A stretch of 64,000 bases of DNA from SFFI01 sp964398655 (GCA_964398655.1 CAYNNG010000004.1:1-64000); one strand, 5' to 3'; positions 1 to 8,601 are shown, counted from the first letter of the stretch. Translations and numbers: made by a program. The notes: a model not told the origin generated them from the sequence alone.

Positions 1-1
1 G

Positions 2-184
2 CGCATTCATGTACACGGGCTCAGGCATTCCCATGCTTCCCTTTTGATACAGCAAGGGGTTAATATAGTATTGATCAGCAAACGCTTAGGGCATGCTAAA
101 GTGTCTATGACACTTGACACATATTCTCATTTCTTCCCAACGGAAGAAAACGATGTAGTAGCTAAGTTATCCATGTTGGGGTAA
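2..184 (+). CDS. Tyrosine recombinase (integrase), C-terminal end only
   Basis: Open from the window edge to TAA at 182-184, 60 codons. The translation carries the end of a phage-type tyrosine recombinase catalytic domain: HGLRHSHASLL (the H-x-x-R box), then LGHAKVSMTLDTYSH, which holds the last active-site His and the nucleophilic Tyr. These residues are the known catalytic set of the family that integrates and excises phages, ICEs and genomic islands. The 5' part lies outside the window, so length, start and subfamily cannot be judged. It is followed by 11-bp direct repeats, a CCA-ending sequence and a terminator, a layout typical of an integrase at the edge of its own element. Whether the element is complete is unknown. 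Confidence 0.9.
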   Translation, partial: RIHVHGLRHSHASLLIQQGVNIVLISKRLGHAKVSMTLDTYSHFFPTEENDVVAKLSMLG

Positions 185-192
185 CTAATAAA

Positions 193-214
193 GGTAACAA
201 AAAGGTAACAAAAA
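193..214 (+). repeat. Two tandem 11-bp repeats after the integrase
   Basis: GGTAACAAAAA occurs twice head to tail (193-203 and 204-214). Short direct repeats close to an integrase gene and an attachment site are often arm-type binding sites of the recombinase; that role is inference here. The sequences are seen directly. Confidence 0.5.
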
Positions 215-310
215 TTAATAAAGCTGAGGCAACAGGGTAAAAATGCAAGAACAGAATACCGAGAAATAGGGCCTTTCCAGACCTGTAAAAAGCCCAAAAA
301 GCCAATTCTT

Positions 311-329
311 GTTCTCGTTATCTCCACCA
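311..329 (+). other. Possible attachment-site remnant (tRNA/tmRNA 3' end)
   Basis: The sequence ends in TCTCCACCA (321-329), which resembles the acceptor end plus CCA of a tRNA or, more closely, of tmRNA genes. No complete T-arm or tRNA body can be folded upstream, so this is not a functional RNA gene. Located between an integrase tail and a terminator hairpin, it may be the duplicated core left when the element inserted into an RNA gene. Weakly supported. Confidence 0.3.
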
Positions 330-332
330 AGC

Positions 333-365
333 AGCCCTGAAACCTACTAGTTTCAGGGCTTTTTC
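333..365 (+). terminator. Rho-independent terminator before radA
   Basis: An 11-bp stem (333-343 with 350-360; AGCCCTGAAAC and its complement) with a 6-base loop is followed by TTTTTC. It closes the integrase-side transcript. A hairpin with nearly the same stem sits after the tRNA-Thr gene at 19589-19626. Confidence 0.85.
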
Positions 366-451
366 TTTAACCGCAAGACGATAAACTTTCATCTGACCAG
401 CTTCTCGCAGCGAATACACCGCAAATGTCCCTTGAGGGCCCGGAGGTTTTC

Positions 452-1867
452 ATGACAAAAAGTAAAAGTAAATTTTTCTGTAAAGAATGTGGCTACGAAT
501 CCAGTGGCTGGCTGGGCAAGTGTCCTGGCTGTGGCCAGTGGAACACCTTTGTAGAAGAGAAGATAGATTCTGCTCCCAAGACGCAAGCTGGCTGGCTGGA
601 CTTGGCGATTACCGAAGAGAAAGAGGGCAAGTCCTGGCGTTACCTGTCGGAGGTCTCTTCCTCGAATGAAGAAATCCGCCAGGCGTCCGGCCTGCCGGAA
701 TTAGACCGCGTCTTGGGAGGAGGCTTTGTGCAGGGCTCTCTGGTCCTGGTAGGCGGGGACCCTGGTATTGGCAAATCAACCCTGCTGCTGCAAACCTCGG
801 CCCGCATGGCCGCCGCGCGGCAAACAGTTTTATATATCTCGGGTGAGGAATCTCCTCAGCAAATTCGCCTGCGGTCTGACCGCTTGGGTTTGGATCCCCG
901 CGGCATCAAACTTATGTCTTCTACCAATTTTGAGCAGATTGCGGAAGAAATAAAGGACAGCCAGGCAGACTTTGTGGTCGTGGATTCCATCCAGACTATT
1001 TACTCTCCCCAACTCAGTTCTGCCCCCGGCTCCGTAAGCCAGGTCCGGGAGTCAACGGCTGGCCTCCTCCGCCTGGCCAAGGGCCTTGATGTAACCATTG
1101 TCCTGCTGGGCCATGTGACGAAAGAAGGAGCGATTGCTGGACCTCGAGTCTTGGAACATATGGTAGACACAGTTCTGTATTTTGAAGGAGAGCAAACCCA
1201 AAATCTGCGCATCCTGCGCTGTGTAAAAAATCGTTTTGGCAATACGGATGAGCTAGGCATCTTTGAGATGCGCGAAGAAGGCCTGGTGTCAGTGGCTAAT
1301 CCATCACTAGCTATGTTGGCAGGACGTCCTGTAGCCATGCCTGGTGCCGCGATTACCGCTTCTTTGGAGGGCACCCGGCCCTTGATGCTTGAAGTTCAGG
1401 CCTTGATGAGCCCCAGCCATTACCAGACGGCTACGCGCATGAGCCAGGGCTTGGACCGCTTGCGCCTTAATATGCTCCTGGCGGTCATCGAAAAATTTCT
1501 CAAACAAGACGTGGCGGCCTATGACTGTTATCTGAATGTCGTAGGAGGCTTGAAAGTGCGGGAGACCGCCTGTGACTTAGCTGTGGCCGCGGCTATTCTC
1601 TCCAGTCTAGAGGACCGCAGTCTGGCGGACGACCTCCTCATCCTGGGTGAAGTTGGTCTCTCCGGAGAAATTCGGCCGGTGAGTTTCCCCGAACGCCGAG
1701 TCGGGGAGGCCCTGCGCTTGGGCTGGAAAAACTTTGTCCTGCCAGCCTCCGCCGAAGATCGGATGTCTGCCTTGGCCCAAAAATCCAACGCCAACTTTTA
1801 CTATGTCAGTCTGTTAGATGAGGCCATGGATGTAATTTTTCAGTTGCAATCCCAGCCTGAGCCTTAG
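452..1867 (+). CDS. radA: DNA repair protein RadA (Sms)
   Basis: RadA is a hexameric ATPase/helicase related to RecA that drives branch migration in recombinational repair. The 471-residue product has the three family parts: a zinc finger with Cys10, Cys13, Cys24 and Cys27; a RecA-like core with Walker A GGDPGIGKST at about 101-110 and the RadA-specific KNRFG motif at about 259-263; and a C-terminal Lon-protease-like domain (GEVGLSGEIRPV region). The start at 452 is chosen because GGAGG lies at 442-446 with 5-base spacing; an earlier in-frame ATG at 425 has no comparable site. Full length for the family. It lies directly after the mobile-element edge and 33 bases upstream of ispD, a pairing common in Firmicutes. 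Confidence 0.97.
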   Translation: MTKSKSKFFCKECGYESSGWLGKCPGCGQWNTFVEEKIDSAPKTQAGWLDLAITEEKEGKSWRYLSEVSSSNEEIRQASGLPELDRVLGGGFVQGSLVLVGGDPGIGKSTLLLQTSARMAAARQTVLYISGEESPQQIRLRSDRLGLDPRGIKLMSSTNFEQIAEEIKDSQADFVVVDSIQTIYSPQLSSAPGSVSQVRESTAGLLRLAKGLDVTIVLLGHVTKEGAIAGPRVLEHMVDTVLYFEGEQTQNLRILRCVKNRFGNTDELGIFEMREEGLVSVANPSLAMLAGRPVAMPGAAITASLEGTRPLMLEVQALMSPSHYQTATRMSQGLDRLRLNMLLAVIEKFLKQDVAAYDCYLNVVGGLKVRETACDLAVAAAILSSLEDRSLADDLLILGEVGLSGEIRPVSFPERRVGEALRLGWKNFVLPASAEDRMSALAQKSNANFYYVSLLDEAMDVIFQLQSQPEP

Positions 1868-1900
1868 ATAATTAGGTAAGATATTTAGGAGAGAACTAAG

Positions 1901-2665
1901 ATGAGAGCAGAACGACATATGCGTGCCAAAATCTATGCCTTAATCGCAGCCGCAGGCCAAGGCAGCCGTATGGGACGTCCAGAGGGCAAGCAGCTCATTA
2001 ACCTAGATGGCAAAACGGTAATCAGACGGAGCTGCGAAGCTTTTGAGACCAGCGCTTATGTTGATGCCTATGTAGTACTCGCAGATCCGGCCAACCTTCA
2101 AGCCATGCAAAATGAACTCCATGACCTTAAAGCCCAAGGTAAATGCCTGGCCATCCTCCAAGGGGGGGACAGCCGCCAGGCTACGGTGATGGAAGGCTTA
2201 CGTTATTTACAAATTGAGCTGGACCGGCATTCTGGCGGCCGCTATTCCCAGCAAAGCCCGGAAGATAGGATCATCTGCCTAGTTCACGATGGTGCCCGCT
2301 GCTTAGTTAGCCCCCAGCTCATTGACCAGGCGGCGGTAATTATTTTAGACCAGAAGGTGGGTACAGCTCCTGCCTTGCCTGCTACTGACACCGTGCGTAT
2401 CTTGCATAAGTCCGGCGAAGTCAGCGAAACTCCGCCCCGAGCTCAAACCCTGCTTATGCAGACCCCTCAAGGCGCAGACCTTGATGTGATGCTGGAGGCC
2501 TACTATAAGGCTGAGGCGGATGGCCTGGCCTTGACGGATGATGTGCAAGCCCTTGAGCATCTGGGCTATCCCCTATATTTTTATGAGGGAGACCGCAAAA
2601 ATATTAAACTAACTCGGCCGGAAGATCTGGCCTTAGCCAGCTTTTATCTGAATTCTGAACTCTAG
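1901..2665 (+). CDS. ispD: 2-C-methyl-D-erythritol 4-phosphate cytidylyltransferase
   Basis: IspD transfers CMP from CTP to methylerythritol phosphate, the third step of the non-mevalonate isoprenoid pathway, in the cytoplasm. The 254-residue product shows the glycine-rich nucleotidyltransferase N-terminus (AAAGQGSRMG followed by KQ), the VHDGAR motif in mid-protein, the LTDD segment, and the C-terminal NIKLTRPEDL motif that closes family members. Length fits (about 230 residues usual, with a short N-terminal extension). AGGAGAG lies just upstream of ATG 1901; an internal ATG at 1919 is the alternative. Likely cotranscribed with radA and closed by the hairpin at 2766-2799. IspF is not adjacent. 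Confidence 0.95.
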   Translation: MRAERHMRAKIYALIAAAGQGSRMGRPEGKQLINLDGKTVIRRSCEAFETSAYVDAYVVLADPANLQAMQNELHDLKAQGKCLAILQGGDSRQATVMEGLRYLQIELDRHSGGRYSQQSPEDRIICLVHDGARCLVSPQLIDQAAVIILDQKVGTAPALPATDTVRILHKSGEVSETPPRAQTLLMQTPQGADLDVMLEAYYKAEADGLALTDDVQALEHLGYPLYFYEGDRKNIKLTRPEDLALASFYLNSEL

Positions 2666-2765
2666 CCACAAAAACGTAAGCTGTCTGTAACAAGCCGCGT
2701 GACAAGCTTAAATGGCCCTGGTGGCAGGGATTTTTACGGGATCAAACTTGAGCTTTTGCCTTCTT

Positions 2766-2799
2766 ACCGGCTCCTGAACCGCGGGAGACCGGGTTTTTT
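2766..2799 (+). terminator. Terminator after ispD
   Basis: Inverted repeat ACCGGCTCC with GGGAGACCGG (one bulged A), 9-base loop, then six T residues at 2794-2799. It separates the radA-ispD unit from the gene at 2903. Confidence 0.75.
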
Positions 2800-2839
2800 C
2801 TTGTGATAGCCGCTTAAAAGCGGTAAACTAGCCTATATA

Positions 2840-2870
2840 TTGCTTGGAAAAACAAGCGATATGTTATAAT
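2840..2870 (+). promoter_or_regulatory. Candidate sigma-A promoter for the LysM protein
   Basis: A perfect -10 TATAAT lies at 2865-2870, 32 bases before the start codon. The best -35 match is TTGCTT at 2840-2845, but the spacer is 19 bases, longer than the usual 17, so only the -10 is well supported. Confidence 0.5.
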
Positions 2871-2902
2871 GTCACAAATATATAAGTAACAGGAGGCGAA
2901 TT

Positions 2903-5128
2903 ATGGCCAAAAATTCTCGTTACGTGGGTTCGAGACTCGCGACAACTGTAAATGCGAGATACTATCCGGACGAGAAGGTAATAGATGCCTACTATCTGGA
3001 TGGCCGCTTTACCCCTAACACCGAAAGCCGAGCAGTTAGAGATAAAAGCAACTACGAAGATAGGGGCTTCCTTTTTGCCCTCTTTGCCTATCCCGCCGAG
3101 GAAGGCAGGGCAGTCGACCAAACTTCTTTTGCCAATTCCGTCCAAAAATTAAATCAAGAAATAAAGGCTGGGACCACTTCCATTGACAGTAAGATTAACG
3201 ACCTAGCCGATTGTGCAATAGACGTTGGTGGCAAAGCCACCCTAGCTCAAGAAGGTGTACGCCAATCCTACTTCTCTGGCCTTATCGTCCAGGAAGGCGA
3301 GATTGCTGCGGTCACCACCGGCGCGGGTTGTGCTTTTATTTATAAAGGCAATGTGCTCTATCCCCTGACAGCGGGCGAATTTGAATTAGAGCCTATTGAT
3401 CTTAATGGCAACCCCGTCCAGCATCTCAATAATTATGCGGCTGGCGTAGCGGGTACTATCCGTTATTCCAACTTGGCGCAAATTGAAGCTGATGACTGCC
3501 TCATCCTCTGCAACAAAGAAGTGCTCGAAATCTTAGGCCAGCGTGAAATGCTCCGCATCTTGGCCGAATCTGACCGCCAGGAAGAAGCAGCCCAAAATCT
3601 CATCACGGCTGCCGCTGCTAAGCAATCTGGTGTTTCTCTCCAGGTTATGATTTCTCTCGTGGAATCCGTAGAGCAAGTGGATGGCCACCCGGCACCCCAC
3701 CATCAGGCACCTAGCCATCAGGTTGGCGCAGCCCCACTGGCTCCGCCTCCTGCCCCTCAAACTGGCCGGATGATGCAGCAGGCTAACGCTCAGGCTCCCC
3801 ATGCTCCTGTGCGTCAGGACACCCAGATTTATTCTGCCCAAGCGGTTAACCAGGCCATGCAGGATGCCAATCCTCAGGATGCTTATGCCCACCAGGCTGC
3901 CCCTCAAGATGATCAAGCTTACGACTATACCTATGACCAACCGGGGCAAGACCAGGGATACGATCCCGCAGATCGAACCGCTTATACGGATGATTATGCG
4001 GCCGGAGCCAGTTACGCTCAGGGTCAAGACTATGCTGCAGGCGACAGCTACCAGCAGCCCTATGACCAGGCCCCAGATCAAACAGGCGACTATGGCAGCT
4101 ATGATTCTCAGCCCTACACGGATCAAGGATATGCTGACCCCTATAGCCAAGATACTTACGGCCAAGACGGCTACGGCCAGGCCTACGGGGAGGAAAACTA
4201 CCAGCAGGACTACAACGCCGACAACTATGACCAGAACTATGGCTCTGATTATGACCAGCCCTACTACAACCAGGGTGAAGATCAATACACCAATAGCCAA
4301 GATGCTTATGGTTATGATCAAGGACAAGGCGACTATGCTTATGACGACCAGGGTGGCTATGGCTATGACGATCAAGCGGACTATGGCTATGACCAAGGTC
4401 AGGGCTATGAGGATAACTACTATGGCCAGGACGAATATTATGACGAAAATGGCCAGTATCCGGAATACCAGGATGGTTACCAAGACCAATATCAGGACCA
4501 GTACCAGGATCAATACCAAGATCAGTACTATGATGAATACCAGCAGAACTATCAAGACGCGGGCTATGATGACTACTATGAAAACCAGGACAATGACAAG
4601 GTTAAACGTATTGTCTTCTATGTGGTCCTAGCTGCCATTATTCTAGTCTGTGTATTCATTCTTGTACGTTTGCTGGGCGGCGGCAAACAGCCTCAAAATA
4701 CGCTTGAAAGCACTTCCGCTCAGGAAACTTCTCAGTCGGTCAGTGAAAACGCCAGTAAATCTGAGCCCAGCAAGTCTGAAGCGACCACAGATAAGGAATC
4801 CAAGCCTAGCGTAAGCAAGGATAACTCTGAGTCTAAAAATGGTGAAGAAGAGCCTTCAGAGTCGGGTGACCATGCAGACAATGAGGAGCCTTCCGACAAT
4901 ACGGGAGATAACGAGAACCCTAGCTCGAACCAGAGCGGCCAGGCTAACAACAGCCAAGGTCAGACCTATACGGTTAAGGCTGGCGATACTTTCTTTGCCA
5001 TCCTCAACTCTTACTACCAGAGCTACGATCCTACGATCCAGCAATTAGTGCTCAACGCCAACCCGGATATTACGAACCCCGACGATATCCGCCTTGGCCA
5101 GGAGATCATCCTGCCTCCTGCACCCTAG
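2903..5128 (+). CDS. PP2C-like / Tyr-rich repeat / membrane / LysM protein
   Basis: A 741-residue protein of unusual build. Residues 1 to about 256 resemble a PP2C/SpoIIE-type phosphatase fold (AFIYKGNVLYPL strand pair, then ADDCLILCNKEVLEIL, and a C-terminal AAQNLITAAAAKQSGVSLQVMI), but the DGMGG-type metal motif is not visible, so it may be inactive. Residues about 257-565 are low complexity: first Ala/Pro/His/Gln, then Tyr/Gln/Asp/Gly repeats. A single hydrophobic segment spans about 569-590 (IVFYVVLAAIILVCVFILV), followed by a Ser/Glu/Asn-rich linker and a LysM peptidoglycan-binding domain at about 688-741 (YTVKAGDTFFAIL). Predicted topology: domain and Tyr-rich part inside, LysM in the wall. 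It has its own promoter and terminator and an AGGAGG site. I do not recognise a named homologue; function unknown. Confidence 0.85.
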   Translation: MAKNSRYVGSRLATTVNARYYPDEKVIDAYYLDGRFTPNTESRAVRDKSNYEDRGFLFALFAYPAEEGRAVDQTSFANSVQKLNQEIKAGTTSIDSKINDLADCAIDVGGKATLAQEGVRQSYFSGLIVQEGEIAAVTTGAGCAFIYKGNVLYPLTAGEFELEPIDLNGNPVQHLNNYAAGVAGTIRYSNLAQIEADDCLILCNKEVLEILGQREMLRILAESDRQEEAAQNLITAAAAKQSGVSLQVMISLVESVEQVDGHPAPHHQAPSHQVGAAPLAPPPAPQTGRMMQQANAQAPHAPVRQDTQIYSAQAVNQAMQDANPQDAYAHQAAPQDDQAYDYTYDQPGQDQGYDPADRTAYTDDYAAGASYAQGQDYAAGDSYQQPYDQAPDQTGDYGSYDSQPYTDQGYADPYSQDTYGQDGYGQAYGEENYQQDYNADNYDQNYGSDYDQPYYNQGEDQYTNSQDAYGYDQGQGDYAYDDQGGYGYDDQADYGYDQGQGYEDNYYGQDEYYDENGQYPEYQDGYQDQYQDQYQDQYQDQYYDEYQQNYQDAGYDDYYENQDNDKVKRIVFYVVLAAIILVCVFILVRLLGGGKQPQNTLESTSAQETSQSVSENASKSEPSKSEATTDKESKPSVSKDNSESKNGEEEPSESGDHADNEEPSDNTGDNENPSSNQSGQANNSQGQTYTVKAGDTFFAILNSYYQSYDPTIQQLVLNANPDITNPDDIRLGQEIILPPAP
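4478..4525 (+). repeat. Tandem 12-base YQDQ repeat within the Tyr-rich region
   Basis: Four consecutive 12-base units encode Tyr-Gln-Asp-Gln, with synonymous changes between copies (caa/cag, gac/gat, tac/tat). They are part of a longer Tyr/Asp/Gln/Gly-rich stretch. The mix of synonymous codons shows the amino-acid pattern has been kept by selection rather than by a recent slippage event. Confidence 0.85.
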
Positions 5129-5189
5129 GGTGCCCAGTAGGAGAGGGACTTAACCCAAGTTGCCTCTGCTAAAAATTCACACAAAAGTC

Positions 5190-5226
5190 AAGGCCAGCCT
5201 TCTTCGCGAAGACTGGCCTTTGTTTT
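5190..5226 (+). terminator. Terminator after the LysM gene
   Basis: A 13-bp stem (5190-5202 with 5208-5220, one mismatch) with a TTCGC loop is followed by TGTTTT. It lies between converging genes (LysM protein plus, hinT minus) and may serve both directions, although the T-run is better on the plus strand. Confidence 0.8.
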
Positions 5227-5299
5227 AAGTATTGTCCGAAAGCCGGGAGCCCTACTGTCTAGCCGGTAATTCCGATCCAGGGAGCTGAAGCTGAATCGG

Positions 5300-5659
5300 C
5301 TAGGCCTGGGCTGCAGCCGCAATTTTCTTGGTGAGATCTAAGCCAGAGATAAAATGAAAGTGGAGGTGGAAGACGGACTGCCCGGCGTCTTGACCGCAAT
5401 TGTTGACCAGGTTAAAAGAGTTGGTGTGATAAAGCTTGCACAGGGCCTGGGTAGCCTGCAGGACTTCCTCCATAAGCTCGGCTCTCTGGTCAGAGCGGGC
5501 GAGCTCGTTAAGGTCTGCCAGGTGGGACTTGGGAATAATCAGCACGTGGACTGGGGCCACGGGGTGCAGATCTTTAAAGGCGATAACCTTGTCAGTCTCG
5601 TATACTACTTCGGAAGGGATCTCTCCTTGAGCAATCTTACAAAAAATACAATCAGACAT
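5300..5659 (-). CDS. hinT: HIT family nucleotide hydrolase (HinT-like)
   Basis: Small cytoplasmic histidine-triad protein that hydrolyses purine nucleoside phosphoramidates and related adducts. The 119 residues contain the diagnostic HLHFH triad (His98, His100, His102), the N-terminal CIFCKI with the Cys4/Cys7 pair seen in zinc-binding HinT proteins, and the IIPKSH segment. Length is typical. It lies downstream of alaS on the same strand, 74 bases away, with a strong hairpin between them. The physiological substrate in bacteria remains uncertain, so the annotation is at family level. Confidence 0.95.
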   Translation of the reverse strand: MSDCIFCKIAQGEIPSEVVYETDKVIAFKDLHPVAPVHVLIIPKSHLADLNELARSDQRAELMEEVLQATQALCKLYHTNSFNLVNNCGQDAGQSVFHLHFHFISGLDLTKKIAAAAQA

Positions 5660-5697
5660 AATTTTTCCTTTCTCGGGCCCTGCCCAGGATAATAATT

Positions 5698-5725
5698 CTG
5701 CCCAGGCGCGGCCGCGTCTGGGCAG
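5698..5725 (-). terminator. Loop-less palindrome after alaS
   Basis: CTGCCCAGGCGCGG is followed immediately by its complement (5698-5711 with 5712-5725, one G-T wobble). On the minus strand it lies 8 bases beyond the alaS stop and is followed by an A/T-rich stretch rather than a clean T-run, so it may be a terminator or an RNA-processing/stability hairpin before hinT. Confidence 0.55.
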
Positions 5726-5733
5726 GTATTGAT

Positions 5734-8385
5734 TTAAGCAAAAATCTCTTTGACTTGTTTTTCTACAGCCTGCAAGGCTTGGTCTACCTGGCTCTTATCC
5801 TTACCGCCAGCTTGGGCCATTTCGGGACGTCCGCCACCGCCGCCGCCAGTTAACTTAGCCGCGGTGCGAATGAGGTCGCCAGCCTTGAGCCCTGCTTGGA
5901 CTGCAGCTTCTGAAGCCATGGCCAGCCACAAGACCTTGTCACCGCCGGTGCCGGCCAAAAGGATAAAGCAATCACCCAACTGGTTTTTCAGGCTATCTCC
6001 CGCTTCTCTCAGTGCAGGAGCGTCGGCCACAGCCAGCTTGGCCAGGACGAGCTTGATCCCTGCTACTTCCTCGGCTTGGCTGACCAAGTTGGAAGCTTGA
6101 CCTGCGGCCTGCTGGGCGTGGACCTGTTCAATTTCGCGGCGCAGCTGCTTTTCCTCCTCCAGCAGTCGGGCCACGGGTTCGGCAACTTTGGTGTCGTTCA
6201 GCTTGAGCTTCTTCGCGGTATCAAGGAGTTCTTGGTGCTCTTCAGCTGCATAGGCGAAGGCCTTAGCCCCGGTAACTGCCTCAATCCGCCGTACCCCGGA
6301 AGCGATACCTGTCTCGGATAGAATGCGGAAATAAGAGGCTTGGGAGCTGCGGCTGAGGTGGGTACCGCCGCAGAATTCTTTAGAAAAGCTGCTCACGGAA
6401 ATGACGCGGACTCTTTGTCCATACTTTTCGGTGAACAAGGCTTCTGCTCCTGTTGCTTTGGCCTCTTCAATATCCATGACCTCCGCAGTAACCGGATAGT
6501 CTGCCAAAATGGCCTGGTTGACGATGGCTTCAACCTGTTTGATCTCCTCAGGGCTTAAAGCGCCGAAATGCCGGAAGTCAAAACGCAGGTAATTTTCGTC
6601 TACGTAGGACCCTGCCTGGTCTACATGCTCACCCAAGGTTTCCTTAAGAGCCTTGTGGAGCAGGTGAGTGGAGGTATGGTTACGTGCGGTGGCCAGGCGG
6701 AGTTCGCGGTCAACTGCGAGTTTATAGCTTTGGCCTTTTTCTATGAGACCATCCAGCACTTCCACTTGGTGGAAGAAGATGCCGTCACCGTCTTTTTCGG
6801 TGGTGATAACCTGGAGCTGTGCATTGTCGCCGATAATCACGCCACGATCACCCACCTGACCGCCGCCTTCCGCGTAGAAGGGGGTTTGGTCAAAAATCAG
6901 GAGACCGCTTTCACCCGCAGAGAGGCTGTCGCGCTCCAGGAGTTGGTTATCAGATTTTACTAAGATATGCAGGAGCTTGCCCTGACCTTCCAGCTGGTCA
7001 TAGCCGATAAATTGGGTGGCCTGGCTGCGGTCCACACTTTCGGGTAGGGTTACACTCTCCCAAGCGGAGGCCGCCTTCTTGAGCTGGGCTTCACGTCCGG
7101 CGGCTTTCTGCCGGGCCATGGCCTGGTCAAAGCCAGCCTTATCAATATCTAGCCCCTTTTCTCGCGCAATTTCCCGGGTTAAATCAAAGGGGAAGCCATA
7201 GGTGTCATGGAGGCGGAAAATGACCTCGCCTGATAATTGAGCCGCCTTTTGCTCCTGCGCATTGGCAATTTCTCCATCTAAGATGGACAAGCCCTGCTCC
7301 AGAGTCTTATTGAAGCTAGTTTCCTCCCGGTTAATGTGGGTCAGAATGACCTGGTGACGCTCCTCAAGATTGGGGTAGGCACCCACGGATTGGGCAATCG
7401 CTACGTCCGCGAGGTCACCGAGGAAGGCTTGGGGCATGTTGAGCTTGCGGCCAAAACGTACGGCCCGCCGCAGCAGGCGGCGCAGGATGTAGCCGCGGCC
7501 TTCGTTGGAGGGCACTACACCGTCCGCAATCATCATGGTCGCGGACCGGATATGGTCGGTAATTACCCGGAGGGCTACGTCCGTGTCCTCGTTATCGCCA
7601 TATTTGACGCCTGCTAATTTGGCGGCTTCTTGCAGGATAGCCTGGATGTTATCTACTTCAAAGAAGTTATCTACACCCTGCAGGACGATGGCGAAACGTT
7701 CCAAACCGCCGCCCGTATCAATATTTTTGTGCTCGAGCGGCAGGTAGGAGCCGTCTTCCTGCCGGTCAAACTGGGTGAAGACTAGGTTCCAGATTTCCAT
7801 ATAGCGGTCACAGTCGCAGGGGAAGTGACAGTCTGGTCCGCAGGCATATTTCTCGCCGCGGTCAAAGAAGATCTCGGAGCAGGGACCGCAGGGGCCTACC
7901 CCGTGTTCCCAAAAGTTGTCTTCCTTACCCATGCGGGCGATGTGGTCAGGGCTGAGCCCAATTTCCTCATGCCAAATCTGATAGGCCTCATCGTCATCTT
8001 GATAAACGCTGACGTAAATCAGCTCTGGGGGCATTTCAAAAACCTGGGTGCATAGCTCCCAGGCCCAGCTGATAGCGTCTTTCTTGAAGTAGTCACCAAA
8101 GGAGAAGTTTCCCAGCATTTCAAAGAAGGTTCCGTGGCGGGCAGTCAGGCCAACCTGATCAATATCAGGGGTCCGGATGCACTTCTGGCAGGTTGTGACC
8201 CGTTTCCGCGGAGGAATCTCCGCTCCGGTAAACCATTTTTTCATGGGGGTCATCCCCGCGTTGATCAAGAGAATGGAGGGATCATCGTGGGGGATGAGGG
8301 AGAAGGAGGGCAGACGCAGATGGCCCTTGGATTCGAAAAAACTTAAATATTTTTCCCGAATTTCGTTAGCGGATAAGGCTTTCAT
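5734..8385 (-). CDS. alaS: Alanine-tRNA ligase
   Basis: AlaRS charges tRNA-Ala and edits mischarged Ser and Gly. The 883-residue product covers the catalytic domain (LRLPSFSLIPHDDPSILLINAGMTP at the N-terminus holds motif 1), the editing domain with HTSTHLLHKAL and CGGTHLS zinc-binding motifs, and the C-terminal C-Ala domain ending in GGGGGGRPEMAQAGG. Start 8385 is used because AAAGGAG sits 6 bases upstream on the minus strand; 23 further upstream codons are open but lack such a site and do not match the family. Full length. A TATAAT on the minus strand at 8461-8466 may be its -10. No T-box fold was seen in the leader. Confidence 0.97.
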   Translation of the reverse strand: MKALSANEIREKYLSFFESKGHLRLPSFSLIPHDDPSILLINAGMTPMKKWFTGAEIPPRKRVTTCQKCIRTPDIDQVGLTARHGTFFEMLGNFSFGDYFKKDAISWAWELCTQVFEMPPELIYVSVYQDDDEAYQIWHEEIGLSPDHIARMGKEDNFWEHGVGPCGPCSEIFFDRGEKYACGPDCHFPCDCDRYMEIWNLVFTQFDRQEDGSYLPLEHKNIDTGGGLERFAIVLQGVDNFFEVDNIQAILQEAAKLAGVKYGDNEDTDVALRVITDHIRSATMMIADGVVPSNEGRGYILRRLLRRAVRFGRKLNMPQAFLGDLADVAIAQSVGAYPNLEERHQVILTHINREETSFNKTLEQGLSILDGEIANAQEQKAAQLSGEVIFRLHDTYGFPFDLTREIAREKGLDIDKAGFDQAMARQKAAGREAQLKKAASAWESVTLPESVDRSQATQFIGYDQLEGQGKLLHILVKSDNQLLERDSLSAGESGLLIFDQTPFYAEGGGQVGDRGVIIGDNAQLQVITTEKDGDGIFFHQVEVLDGLIEKGQSYKLAVDRELRLATARNHTSTHLLHKALKETLGEHVDQAGSYVDENYLRFDFRHFGALSPEEIKQVEAIVNQAILADYPVTAEVMDIEEAKATGAEALFTEKYGQRVRVISVSSFSKEFCGGTHLSRSSQASYFRILSETGIASGVRRIEAVTGAKAFAYAAEEHQELLDTAKKLKLNDTKVAEPVARLLEEEKQLRREIEQVHAQQAAGQASNLVSQAEEVAGIKLVLAKLAVADAPALREAGDSLKNQLGDCFILLAGTGGDKVLWLAMASEAAVQAGLKAGDLIRTAAKLTGGGGGGRPEMAQAGGKDKSQVDQALQAVEKQVKEIFA

Positions 8386-8501
8386 ATGATCTCCTTTATA
8401 TAGATATTTTGCTAATTGACTAAGAGCTGCGCGTTCGGAAAAGCAAACACTCAAGATATCATTATAACCTCTTTAGGGGCAGAGGTGGGGGAGCCCTTGT
8501 A

Positions 8502-8601
8502 NNNNNNNNNNNNNNNNNNNNNNNNNNNNNNNNNNNNNNNNNNNNNNNNNNNNNNNNNNNNNNNNNNNNNNNNNNNNNNNNNNNNNNNNNNNNNNNNNNN
8601 N
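8502..8601. other. Assembly gap (100 N)
   Basis: Exactly 100 unknown bases between the divergent alaS and the MurE-like gene. Unlike the other two gaps in the window the flanks are not duplicates of each other, so real sequence of unknown length may be missing. The flanks (8386-8501 and 8602-8721) show no gene; they would hold the two divergent promoters. Confidence 0.95.

Noticed and set aside
2666..2902. A riboswitch or small RNA upstream of the LysM gene.
   Set aside because: Only a terminator, a small GCCGCTT hairpin and a promoter could be recognised; no known aptamer consensus was found.
3533..4555. A 340-codon open frame on the minus strand, extremely rich in Ile, Val and Leu.
   Set aside because: It is the exact antisense of the Tyr/Gln/Asp-rich repeats at 2903-5128; the bias follows from the repeat codons. 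No ribosome site or family resemblance.
8386..8501. T-box riboswitch in the alaS leader.
   Set aside because: The leader from the putative -10 to the ATG is only about 70 bases and shows neither a specifier loop nor a T-box consensus.
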